From: Yponomeuta sedellus
Lineage: Eukaryota > Arthropoda > Insecta > Lepidoptera > Yponomeutidae
Length of the DNA: 64,000 nucleotides
NCBI GenBank assembly: GCA_934045075.1
Contig: OW203726.1
Location: 15,089,037 to 15,153,036 of the forward strand
Direction of reading: 5' to 3'
This document shows positions 55,530-64,000 of this stretch, piece after piece (position 1 is the stretch's first letter; every line of letters starts with the position of its first letter). The notes beneath the pieces are model-generated. The model was not told where the DNA came from. It ran no database searches and saw only the letters and a program-made list of their open reading frames with translations. The position numbers and the translations under genes were made by a program.

Positions 55530-55938
55530 CGGTGAGTCGCCCATTAGCTCAGTTGTGTTCTCTTTTATAATAATAATAATAAACACTGGAACGACTTCAA
55601 CTGTGGCTTTATTAGAAAATTAGTAGTATATTTTATAATAAAACAGAAAAACTGAATAATATAGTAATATAGTCAGATCTGGTCGAAGTGTAAAGTTGTA
55701 ATGATGAAAAATGAGGGAAATCGAAAAATGTTTGACGTAATTTAAATATTTGAAAATGATAGATAGAAAAAGAAATTTAAATGGTGTAAAGAGGTTTGCA
55801 CCGTTACAGTTGGAGGAGCGCTGGCACGGATAGCGAGAGGTCGCGGGATTGAATCCCGATATGGGTGGAATTTTTAGCCTCTAAATAAGTTTTTAAAACG
55901 GTGCTTAGCACGGGTAGGTGCATTAAAAAGAATATAAA
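55530..55938 (+). repeat. tRNA-SINE monomer interrupted by a solo LTR
   Basis: Duplications CAGATTATAAT (55519-55529) and CAGATTATATT (55939-55949). The 5' end is at the tRNA-like head (gagtcgcccattagctcag), so this copy is a plain SINE rather than a foldback. A 253-bp LTR sits in the D-loop region. Confidence 0.88.
55556..55808 (+). mobile_element. Solo LTR, family Q, copy 3, nested in a SINE
   Basis: Starts TGTTCTCTTTTATAATAATA, ends GTTTGCACCGTTACA, flanked by GTTG at 55552-55555 and 55809-55812. The 4-bp duplication and TG/CA ends fit LTR integration followed by LTR-LTR recombination. Confidence 0.88.
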
Positions 55939-55967
55939 CAGATTATATTTTGAAAAAAGAAACCTTT

Positions 55968-56338
55968 TTAAAAACCTATTTAGAGGCCAAAAATTCCACC
56001 CATGCCGGGACTCTAACCCGCGACCTCTGGCCATCCGTGTCAGCGCTCTTTCCACCTGAGCCAATGGGCGACCCACCGGCATCAGTGAAATTTCGAACCT
56101 CTTTACACTATTCTCTGTATAACGTAAAAACCTAACTGCAAAGTAGGTAGTCGGGGCTGTAAGTGATGCAATTCACTTAAGCCAGATGTCGCTGCTTGTA
56201 CGTAGTTGGAAAGAGCGCTGGCACGGATGGCCAGAGGTCGCGGGTTCGAGTCCCGGCATGGGTAGCATTTTTGGCCTTAAATAGGTTTTTAAAAATTGTC
56301 CTTAGCACGGGTTAGTGGATTAAAAATAAAAATAGTAT
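55968..56338 (+). repeat. Foldback tRNA-SINE, long copy with TSD
   Basis: Perfect 13-bp duplications AAAAGAAACCTTT at 55955-55967 and 56339-56351. Antisense tRNA-like unit at left, sense leader, tRNA-like unit and tail at right, so the whole element is a palindrome. Confidence 0.93.
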
Positions 56339-56351
56339 AAAAGAAACCTTT

Positions 56352-57040
56352 ATAAAACAAGCTACAACTTTTCTTCCATTGGTGGCCCTAGTTAGTACCG
56401 CAAAGCGTCTTAATTTTAGGTAGCGGACAAACGGTCTGTGTCTGTCGCATGTAGGCAGGCAGCGTCCGCACCATTATCGACCCTATTGCGTTCCCGAAAC
56501 TCCGACAAATGTTTCTGAAGAGGCCCATTACAGCGGAACATCTGGGATCTGACACGGAAAGTAATATTAAACTGTATTGTAGCATGTTATTCCAATACGG
56601 ATAAGGACTACGAGATACAATTTAATTTTGATAAAGACAGAGAATCCGTTATTTAATTTTATGCATAGGAATAAGGAAAATTTTGCGCTTTAATTAAAAT
56701 GCAGCGACATGTTTGGTCGACACTTTGTGAAATTAATTACTTTCACCAACATTATTTGGAATAATGTCTTTTTGGTGTACTCTTATGGGAGTGTGGAATA
56801 AGAATTTATACCTACTAGGGTACCTGCGGAAGTTTTATGAGAACATTTCCTATATTACTCGCACCAACTCCTAAGCGATACCAATCGTCTAACTGTCAAA
56901 TTTGTATGGAATTTGACAGTTAGATGATTGGAATCACTCAGGATTTGATACGCGTAATTTGACCTTAAAGCACATGACATTTTCTGTCCATTGAAATACT
57001 CTTGACATTTTACAATGTTGAAATAAATTCTATACTACAG
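56352..57040. other. Intergenic, no gene supported
   Basis: A hairpin at 56881-56931 pairs ccaatcgtctaactgtcaaa with its complement (one mismatch). An open frame at 56388-56585 on the - strand has no recognisable motif. Confidence 0.4.
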
Positions 57041-57312
57041 AAGCGCTCGTAGCCTAGTGGAACCGAGTGATTGGAATCAATCACTTGCGCTAAGCAACGA
57101 CAGGCGGCGGTCAGGTGCTGAATGTTTGACTACCGCTAGTGGCCCTTCCGCGCTTTGCAAGGTATGTTAACACGTCGGTGCCGGATGTCATGTAATTATA
57201 GTCGTCAAGCCATGTCAGAGGCCTTATGGGCTTGATAACTTCTGACAGTAAGATCCGCCACTGCCTTACAATCTTCCACTAACTGGGAATTGGCCCACTT
57301 GGTGTAGTACAT
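57041..57312 (+). repeat. 5S-headed SINE, copy 12, diverged
   Basis: Head 'agcgctcgtagcctagtgga'. Several internal deletions. Ends near 'attggcccacttggtgtagt'. Confidence 0.8.
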
Positions 57313-57392
57313 AGGCTGCTACTTATGTATGCAGAATCTGGGATTCCAATAATTTAAAACGCAATGTCTGACCTCCATGGTCAAATTCGTTC

Positions 57393-57962
57393 TTTTTAGG
57401 GTTCCGTACCTCAAAAGGAAAAAACGGAACCCTTATAGGATCACTTTGTTGTCCGTCTGTCCGTCCGTCCGTCCGTCTGTCAAGACCCTTTTTCTCAGGA
57501 ACACGTGGAGGTATGAAGCTGAAATTTATATCAATTACTCAGGTCTACTGTCCCTTTAAGCTGTGAAAAAATCAAACTTCTAAGCCAACGCAATCAAAAG
57601 ATACAGCCGTTTATGCCGCAAATTTTCGACACTTGCAAGGGAATCAAAACCTACAGGGTGCTTCCCGTGAACTCAGAATCTTGAAATTTGGTACGAAGCA
57701 ACGTCTTATAGCATAGATAAAGGAAAAATTACGAAAACCATAAATTTTTAGTTACATCACATAATATATATTTTTTTAATAATTTTAAACTTACTACCCA
57801 TTTCCTCATAAACGCGTAGAGGTATTAAATTGAAATTCATACTAAATACTCAGGTCTATAATACCTTTAAGCTGTAACATGTCGTAATGAACGAACTTTG
57901 TAAACCTTGCAGGTTTGAACGGAACCCTCGGTGCGCGAGTCTGACTCGCACTTGGCCGGTTT
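57393..57962 (+). repeat. 'gggttccgt...cttggccgg' repeat, tandem unit 1
   Basis: About 570 bp from 'tagggttccgtacctcaaaa' to 'actcgcacttggccggtttt'. No coding capacity. A common lepidopteran non-autonomous repeat of uncertain class. Confidence 0.85.
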
Positions 57963-58482
57963 TTAGGGTTCCGTACCTCAAAAGGAAAAAACGGAACCCT
58001 TATAGGATCACTTTGTTGTCCGTCTGTCCGTCCGTCCGTCTGTCAAGACCCTTTTTCTCAGGAACGCGTGGAGGTATGAAACTGAAATTTATATCAATTA
58101 CTCAGGTCTACTGTCCCTTGAAGCTGTGAAAAAATCAAACTTCTAAGCCAACGCAATCAAAAGATACAGCCGTTTATACCGCAAATTTTCGACACTTGCA
58201 AGGGAATCAAAACCTACAGGGTGCTTCCCGAGAACTCAGAATCTTGAAATTTGGTACGAAGCAAGGTCTTATAGCATAGATAAAGGAAAAATTACGAAAA
58301 CCATAAATTTTTAGTTACATCACATAATATATATTTTTTTAATAATTTTAAACTTACTACCCATTTCCTCATAAACGCGTAGAGGTATTAAATTGAAATT
58401 CATACCAAATACTCAGGTCTATAATACAAATTTGGACGGAACCCTCGGTGCGCGAGTCTGACTCGCACTTGGCCGGTTTTTT
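57963..58482 (+). repeat. 'gggttccgt...cttggccgg' repeat, tandem unit 2
   Basis: Nearly identical to unit 1 and directly abutting. It lacks about 47 bp near the 3' end (the segment around 'taacatgtcgtaatgaacga' in unit 1) and a few bases elsewhere. Confidence 0.88.
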
Positions 58483-58565
58483 AAAATACTGGCCGCTAAT
58501 ATTTTTCTCTTATATACGTAAGTGTTTTGTTTTTGTTGGATTTAAAATTTCATATCGCTGAAAAA

Positions 58566-59601
58566 ATGAAACTCACTAGTGAAAATATTCGTGCTATGAT
58601 TTATTACGATTTTCGACGTGGTTTAACGCAACAACAGTGCGTAGATCAATTAACTTCGACTTTTGGTGGTGAAGCTCTATCAAAAACGACTGTGTATCAC
58701 TGGTTTAGTGAGTTTAATCGCGGGCGCAGTAAGCTCACGGACAAAATTAAAGAAGGTCGCCCGAAATCAGTGGTAGTGCCACAAAATATTGAAGCTGTGC
58801 GAAAACTAATAATGCAAGACCGCCATGTTACGTATCGCGAGATAGAGGCTATTCTGGGCATATGTATGACGAGCATTCATAGGATATTACATGAACATTT
58901 GTCTGTAAAAAAAATTTGTTTGCGTTGGATCCCGCACAACTTAACTCAGGATCAAAAAGATGCTCGCGTCGAATGGTGCAAGAAAACCTTAAAAAAATTC
59001 AACGGAGGCGACTCAAAATCTGTTTATAATATCTACACAGGTGACGAATCCTGGACCTACCAGTACGATCCCGAAACTAAACAACAATCAACAGTTTGGG
59101 TGTTTCAAAATGAGCCGAACCCTACGAAAGTGGCTCGTGCAAAAAGCACTAAAGCAAATGGTGGCCTGCTTTTTTGGTATTAATGGCCATGTGGCTACAA
59201 TACCACTGGAGAATCGCAGAACGGTTAATTCGAAGTGGTACACGACCATTTGTTTGCCGGAAGTATTTGAAGAAATACGACGCAGAATCATACTTCACCA
59301 TGACAATGCCAGTTGTTATACATCTTAGGAAACAACTACGTTTTTGGATGGTCAAAAAATAGAATTGATGGGTCATCCACCGTACAGCCCTGATTTGGCT
59401 CCCAATGATTTCTATTTATTCCCAAATGTAAAGAATAAATTACGTGGTCAACGATTTTCGTCCCGTGAAGATGCCGTAGATGCGTTCAAACAGCATGTTT
59501 TGGAGATACCTCAATCAGAGTGGAAAAAGTGTTTTACAAATTGGTTTCATTGAATGCAAAAGTGCATCGATCATAGTGGAGAATACTTTGAAAAACAATA
59601 A
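58566..59601 (+). pseudogene. mariner transposase pseudogene, copy 2
   Basis: Nearly full-length mariner transposase from ATG 58566 (MKLTSENIRAMIYYDFRRGL) to a TAA at 59599-59601. The paired-like DNA-binding region (TVYHWFSEFNRGR), ILHEHLSVKK, and the catalytic blocks TGDESW, LHHDNAS and PPYSPDLAPND are visible. The second and third Asp are 34 residues apart (DD34D), counting one stop. Lesions are a one-base frameshift between 59140 and 59165, before KQMVACFFG; TAG at 59326-59328 between the second and third Asp; and TGA at 59551-59553 just before the tail MQKCID. It differs in sequence from the mariner at 39364-40276, so the two are separate subfamilies. No clear terminal inverted repeats were found. 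Confidence 0.92.
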
Positions 59602-59659
59602 AAGCATATTTAGCCATATACATTTGTTTATTTTTTCTATTCCGCATACATAAGTAGCA

Positions 59660-59733
59660 GCCCTCGTATGCGATGCAGAAAGAGACCCGGGCCCCAGCAT
59701 TAGGGACATACCTACTTAGGGTTGATATCATAT
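59660..59733 (+). repeat. 5S-headed SINE, 3' end fragment
   Basis: 'cctcgtatgcgatgcagaaa' to 'acatacctacttagggttga'. Confidence 0.7.
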
Positions 59734-60189
59734 ATTATCAAATTCTATTGACATTCTGTATGTAATTCATTAATAATACCTTATTCCATTCAATAAATAA
59801 TACCTTATACCTTATTATTAATTACGGATTCACTCACTTTACCAAGTCGGACTCTGCCTCTGAAAATCAAGTATGTGAATATAGAATATAGGAAACAATT
59901 GTAGTGTTTATGAAAGTTCAAAGTTCAAAAACTTTTAAACCTATTAATTAGCTTTAAATTTGAGATGTAAGAAAACAAATATGAATAATTCTTATTTATT
60001 GAGCATAACAATAACTAAAACAACTTTTTTTATATCTACGTTAAAAATAAAGTTTTGTTATGTATCGAAAATATTAAAACAATTTTTATCCATTAAATTT
60101 CTGCGTTAAGCGCCGGGAATCTCTGGATGTGGGAATTTTAATTCTCGAAATTCAATAACTTAACATTAATATAGACAGAAATACATTAT
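59734..60189. other. AT-rich intergenic, no gene seen
   Basis: Nothing supportable. Confidence 0.4.
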
Positions 60190-60702
60190 TATACTATTTT
60201 TATTTTTAATGCACTAACCCGTGCTAAGGACAATTTTAAAACCCTATTTAGAGGCTAAAAATTCCACCCATGCCGGGATTCGAACCCGCGACCTCTGGCT
60301 ATCAGTGCCAGCGCTCTATCTAACTGAGCTAATTGGCGACTCACCGGCATCAGTGAAATTTCGAACCTCTTTACACGATTCTCTGTATTACGTACAGGCA
60401 GCGACATCTGGCTGAAGTAGATTGCATCACTTACATTACAGCCCCGAATACCTACTTTGCAGTTAGGTTTTTATATCGGAATGATATCGCTGTACCTACA
60501 TGATTATACTACTTTTATTTTTATTGCACTAACCCGTGCTAAGGACAATTTTAAAAACATATTTAGAAATATGTTGCTAAATATTCCACCCATGCCGGGA
60601 TTCGAACCCGCGACCTCTGGCTATTCGTGCCAGCGCTCTATCCACTTGAGCTAATGGGCGACTCACCGGCATCAGTGAAATTTAGAACCTCTTTACACTA
60701 TT
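60190..60702 (-). repeat. Foldback tRNA-SINE, head-to-tail dimer
   Basis: Two antisense units joined leader to tail at about 60500. The second unit's arm is altered (catatttagaaatatg). tRNA-like units are at about 60270-60345 and 60588-60663. Confidence 0.85.
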
Positions 60703-61361
60703 CCAGTCATATTTTCTCCAGATAAAAAAATACTTCAAATACTTATACAGAGGAGAATCTTGACTGACAGGAAGTTGTAACAATTCCTTCATTATTTTTC
60801 GGAACCTTTGTCATAATAATAATAAAGACGACGCAGATCTGCGAATGTGGCTCCATACGCTTTTGGGATGACAGAGCAGAGGGGCTTTTATCTTGACAAG
60901 GGTCTACTGTGACACTAATCACGATAGCGGTAATGCCTGAAATATGCTACAAACTAATCCTCGTAAAACTTACTAGATTTGAGCCTATTTGCAAAATGTA
61001 TTTATGTTTTTTTTATTTATTTATACTTTATTGCACAGGAAACATTAAAAAGGACATAACATTAGAAATAACATGTACAAAGGCGAGCTTATCTCTGTAA
61101 TAGATTTCTCCCAGCAAACCTTGGAGAGTCGGAGCAGCAGTAAAAAACGGGTCGATATACGTGTAGAAAATAAACTACATAGACTGCAAAACCCTTAACA
61201 ATAACCTAAGCAGAAATAATTCACTACATAGACTAAAATACCTGTAAATATAAATAAATAAAATACATAGTAAATCATAAAATAAATGTATAGTTATGAT
61301 AGAGATAATTTTTTTCTATATTTTAGTTCATGTAGTTTATTTATTTCTTACTTAGTTTTGT
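60703..61361. other. Intergenic with LINE 3' UTR fragment
   Basis: 61018-61140 is the reverse complement of a LINE-3'-end-like patch also present at 61590-61710 (tgcctttgtacatgttattt). Confidence 0.45.
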
Positions 61362-61373
61362 AGGTTATTCAAT

Positions 61374-61556
61374 TTTAAAAACCTATTTAGAGGCTAAAAA
61401 TTTCACCCATGCCGGGATTCAAACCCGCGACCTCTGGCACGGATAGCCAGAGGTTGCGGGTTCGAATCCCGGCATGGGTGAAATTTTTAGCCTCTAAATA
61501 GGTTTTTAAATTTGTTCCTTAGCACGGGTTAGTGCATTAAAAATAAAAATAGTATA
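61374..61556 (+). repeat. Foldback tRNA-SINE, near-perfect palindrome centred on anticodon loop
   Basis: Perfect 12-bp duplications AGGTTATTCAAT at 61362-61373 and 61557-61568. Arms 61374-61438 and 61446-61510 are 65 bp each with very few mismatches. The 7-base loop ACGGATA is the anticodon loop of the tRNA-like sequence. The tail follows the right arm. Confidence 0.95.
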
Positions 61557-61589
61557 AGGTTATTCAATATTTATGTAGTATATTTCGAC

Positions 61590-61712
61590 TGCTTCTCTGA
61601 CTCTCTATGGTTTGCTGGAAGAAATCTCTTTTAGAGATAAGCTTGCCTTTGTACATGTTATTTCTTACGTAATGTCGTGTTAAATGGTTCGTGTGCAATA
61701 AAGTATAAGTAA
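61590..61712 (+). repeat. LINE 3' UTR-like fragment
   Basis: 'ggtttgctggaagaaatctc' and 'ttcgtgtgcaataaagtata', inverted relative to 61018-61140. Confidence 0.6.
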
Positions 61713-62333
61713 TAAGAATCAGGAAATGGAATATGTTATGCTCAAGATAGATATAAAGTGAGAACACTTTATTGTACATGAAAATGGAAATACCCATCTT
61801 ACTTAGGTACTTCAAATATGTTTAATTCGATTCCAATTTATTTAAGTTCTCACTAGCTAGCGGCTTTTGATTAGCATTGTCTAAGGTGGACATTCAATAA
61901 CGGTATTGCAATACGTGTACGGGCGAGTCTGTTAGTTTGACTGTCCGCACAATATTTTGTTATGTTATGTTATTGGAGGAAGTAGAACAAATCCGATGTT
62001 ATTTTCACTAGATTTATTCCACAATGTTGTGTTGTCAGAGGGCAGTCGCCAACTGGCGTGTACTGGGTAAAAAGCTTACAATGATGATGACATAGCATTT
62101 TATGTAGGTGTTTCCTTACCAATAATAATGTGCATATTTGTACATGCTGCCAAGGACAAAAAAAATAAAGTTAAAATACAAGAAAATCGAACATAATTAC
62201 AGAGGCAAAGCCTGGCGCATAAGTTGTATAAAATGTTTTGCACTGTTTTAAACGTAAGTACTAAGTCGCGAGCGTTATCATACTTCTCAAGTTACATTTC
62301 ACTTAGCATAAGTACTTATAATATTTTATTCAC
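61713..62333. other. Downstream of env; likely 3' LTR region, not delimited
   Basis: By position it should hold the polypurine tract and 3' LTR of the element carrying env. Without the partner LTR I cannot mark boundaries. Confidence 0.3.
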
Positions 62334-63998
62334 TTAAATATCAAAATTAGGTCTAACCGATGTCCTAGGTAGAGCATAGACGGGTTCCTGTTCTTGTTGA
62401 CTTCGGTGTGTGGTCCTGGCCATTGGTCGTGATGTCATCTCTATGACTGGTCCAGGGACCCGATCCTTCGTTTCCAGGTGGATCGCGCGAGGTGCGCTCC
62501 GTTGTTGAATGACAAGAGTGTTGCGTCTGCGTCGCCAGTGCAAGTATTTGCACCCTGCCGCGGCCAAAAATGTTACAACAATACCCAATGTTGTATAGGA
62601 TACCGTATATTGGTGCACATCACGTGTTGAGACCGTGTTGGGTAACACACTTTGCTGTTTTAGTGTTTCAATGTTATTCTGTAGCTCGCTAAGATCATCG
62701 GTGTTGAAATCTGTAGTTATTCGTATTTTAGGCGGCGCTATTGCTTGGTTTGTTTGTATGCTGTTTAAATCCCATAAGTCACTGTATGGGACTTGAATCT
62801 GGGGATTAATGTTGACATTATTTTGAAAGTATTGCTGTGTATGGATAGTTGTTTCCCCGTGTTTAATAATACATCCTTGTTTCGTGTTAATTATTCCCGC
62901 CATTTTTATTGACTTTGAAGTCATATGTTCATCGCAAATGACTCGCGGTAGGCATTCGTCGCAGCAAAAGTACATCCATGCGTTCGGAGACTGTAATGGG
63001 ATCCATTTGTCGGCGCACTGGTCCCGCTCGTAGATACATTTTGATGTACTCGAATTTGTTAATATGCTGATTTCGCATGGTGACTGGTTGCTGTGCATGT
63101 TGTATGTTGGACGATTAATCGCGCAGATAAAATTGTAGGTATCAATTTTGCTGCAGGCGGAAATGTCCTTATCAGTCAGTGTCATGTAGATATCCTTTCT
63201 TAGGTTCACAGCGACGTATTCTGATTCTATTCTTAATGTTAAGGTGGTATTCTGTGTTTTAATTGGTATAGGTATTGTTTTGTAGAGGTTGAACTTGACT
63301 TCGCTTGTTAAGGGTAAGCTTATTTCGATTATGAAGAATTTTTCCACAACTCTTGTTTTAACTGTCAGTAGTTTATAGATGCTGCTGAGTTGATCGTGAG
63401 TGTTATCAACGGGTAGATACAGGTGAGCGGGTAGTTGCCCAGAAATAGTATTGAGCTCTTTCTTTAGTTGTTCTTGGCTGAAAAGCCTGGTGTCTACCTG
63501 TCCATGGTGTATATTTGTTGCTGTGTCAAGTAATGTTTGTTGTACGTATTGCAATTTGTTAATGAATATGCTAGCGGCCATGGCCATCATATTTAAGTAG
63601 TTCATGTTATCTTCTTGGGTTATTTTTTCGTTCATGTTCCGTACAAATTGCTCAGTTGTATTTAGATGTTCTTGAATTAGCTGAAACTGTCTTTTCATGA
63701 CATCCTCATTCCTCTTCAAAATGTTATTATGGGCCTCCACAATTGACGTTTGATTTTTTATAAGTGCCAAAAGATGCAGGTTATTGTTGTTCACGGCTTC
63801 GATATCGGAACTGTACTTTTGTGCGAAGCTGTCATCGAGTACCCCGAATAACGTGTTCGCTAGGTAGCCTACTCCGTTCATTAGCCCTCGGATTGCGCGT
63901 CTCGGCATGGCCCCGTGCTGTGTTTTCAGCAAGTTGTTATTATGTTTCAGGTCCTCAACTTCTTGTTTCAACTCTGCCGTAACGCTGTCACATATTGT
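62334..63998 (-). CDS. env: Envelope fusion glycoprotein of an errantivirus-like LTR element (partial at window edge)
   Basis: Insect retroviral-type envelope protein related to the baculovirus F fusion protein family. It would act at the cell surface as a membrane-fusion protein. The frame is open from the window edge (63998) to the TAG stop, over 550 codons, with no stop or frameshift. The start lies outside the window; there is no ATG near the visible beginning. Seen in order: a furin-type site RAIR, then the fusion-peptide-like GLMNGVGYLANTLFGVLDD, a long Asn/Gln-rich helical region, a Cys-rich section (CCDECLPRVICDEH), several N-linked glycosylation sequons, one membrane segment (LGIVVTFLAAAGCKYLHW) and a basic cytoplasmic tail of about 66 residues. 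Uninterrupted coding suggests a young insertion or selection. Gag and pol should lie beyond the right edge. Confidence 0.88.
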   Translation of the reverse strand, partial: TICDSVTAELKQEVEDLKHNNNLLKTQHGAMPRRAIRGLMNGVGYLANTLFGVLDDSFAQKYSSDIEAVNNNNLHLLALIKNQTSIVEAHNNILKRNEDVMKRQFQLIQEHLNTTEQFVRNMNEKITQEDNMNYLNMMAMAASIFINKLQYVQQTLLDTATNIHHGQVDTRLFSQEQLKKELNTISGQLPAHLYLPVDNTHDQLSSIYKLLTVKTRVVEKFFIIEISLPLTSEVKFNLYKTIPIPIKTQNTTLTLRIESEYVAVNLRKDIYMTLTDKDISACSKIDTYNFICAINRPTYNMHSNQSPCEISILTNSSTSKCIYERDQCADKWIPLQSPNAWMYFCCDECLPRVICDEHMTSKSIKMAGIINTKQGCIIKHGETTIHTQQYFQNNVNINPQIQVPYSDLWDLNSIQTNQAIAPPKIRITTDFNTDDLSELQNNIETLKQQSVLPNTVSTRDVHQYTVSYTTLGIVVTFLAAAGCKYLHWRRRRNTLVIQQRSAPRAIHLETKDRVPGPVIEMTSRPMARTTHRSQQEQEPVYALPRTSVRPNFDI

Positions 63999-64000
63999 TC

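Noticed and set aside
1..64000. CRISPR array
   Set aside because: The regularly recurring palindromic units are interspersed retroposons with target duplications, not evenly spaced short repeats, and the genome is eukaryotic.

Overview
The window looks like a stretch of a lepidopteran (moth or butterfly) genome, AT-rich and packed with repeats. The reasons are the repeat families: a short interspersed element ending in the 'cccagcagtgggga' type of motif, a non-autonomous repeat running from 'agggttccgtacc' to 'cgcacttggccggtttt', Helitron-like ends in 'cagctagt', a BEL/Pao LTR retrotransposon, mariner transposases, and an insect LTR-element envelope gene. No typical long host gene lies in the window, and almost every long open frame is a transposon piece or a shadow.

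The one host gene I can build with good support is hidden in small exons on the + strand: exons 30734-30793, 31403-31433 and 32630-32763. They join in phase into a 74-residue secreted peptide precursor with a signal peptide, an RKR cleavage site and two cysteines, followed by an AATAAA signal. Weaker single-exon candidates sit at 42975-43088 (-), 44075-44146 (+) and 51823-51905 (-).

Layout. 1-11 kb: SINE copies, a 0.3-kb-arm inverted repeat around 4.9-6.0 kb with further cruciforms inside it, a perfect nested hairpin at 6.4 kb, and a mosaic SINE at 8.3 kb. 11-15.6 kb: a dead BEL/Pao element on the - strand (Gag, protease, integrase) that has lost its reverse transcriptase and carries a SINE in the protease active-site codons; a solo LTR of another family lies beside it. 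15.7-28 kb: a pentanucleotide array, Helitron-like repeats, LINE C-terminal fragments and SINEs. 28-36 kb: repeats plus the secreted peptide gene, with an old SINE in its second intron. 36-44 kb: foldback tRNA-SINEs including a 929-bp composite, and a decayed mariner. 44-57 kb: SINEs, a TA-flanked MITE and a nested SINE/solo-LTR. 57-60 kb: a tandemly duplicated repeat followed by a second decayed mariner. 60-62 kb: more foldback SINEs. 62.3 kb to the window edge: an uninterrupted but edge-truncated envelope gene of an errantivirus-like element.

Two repeat families deserve attention. One is a tRNA-headed SINE whose copies are foldbacks; in the cleanest copy the symmetry centre is the seven-base anticodon loop, and ten or more copies have 10-14-bp target-site duplications, so the foldback form itself appears to be mobile. 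The other is a SINE whose head resembles 5S rRNA; the same body is joined to a tRNA-like head in a separate inverted pair. The genes do not form an operon or pathway. The landscape is one host peptide gene in a transposon-rich interval.
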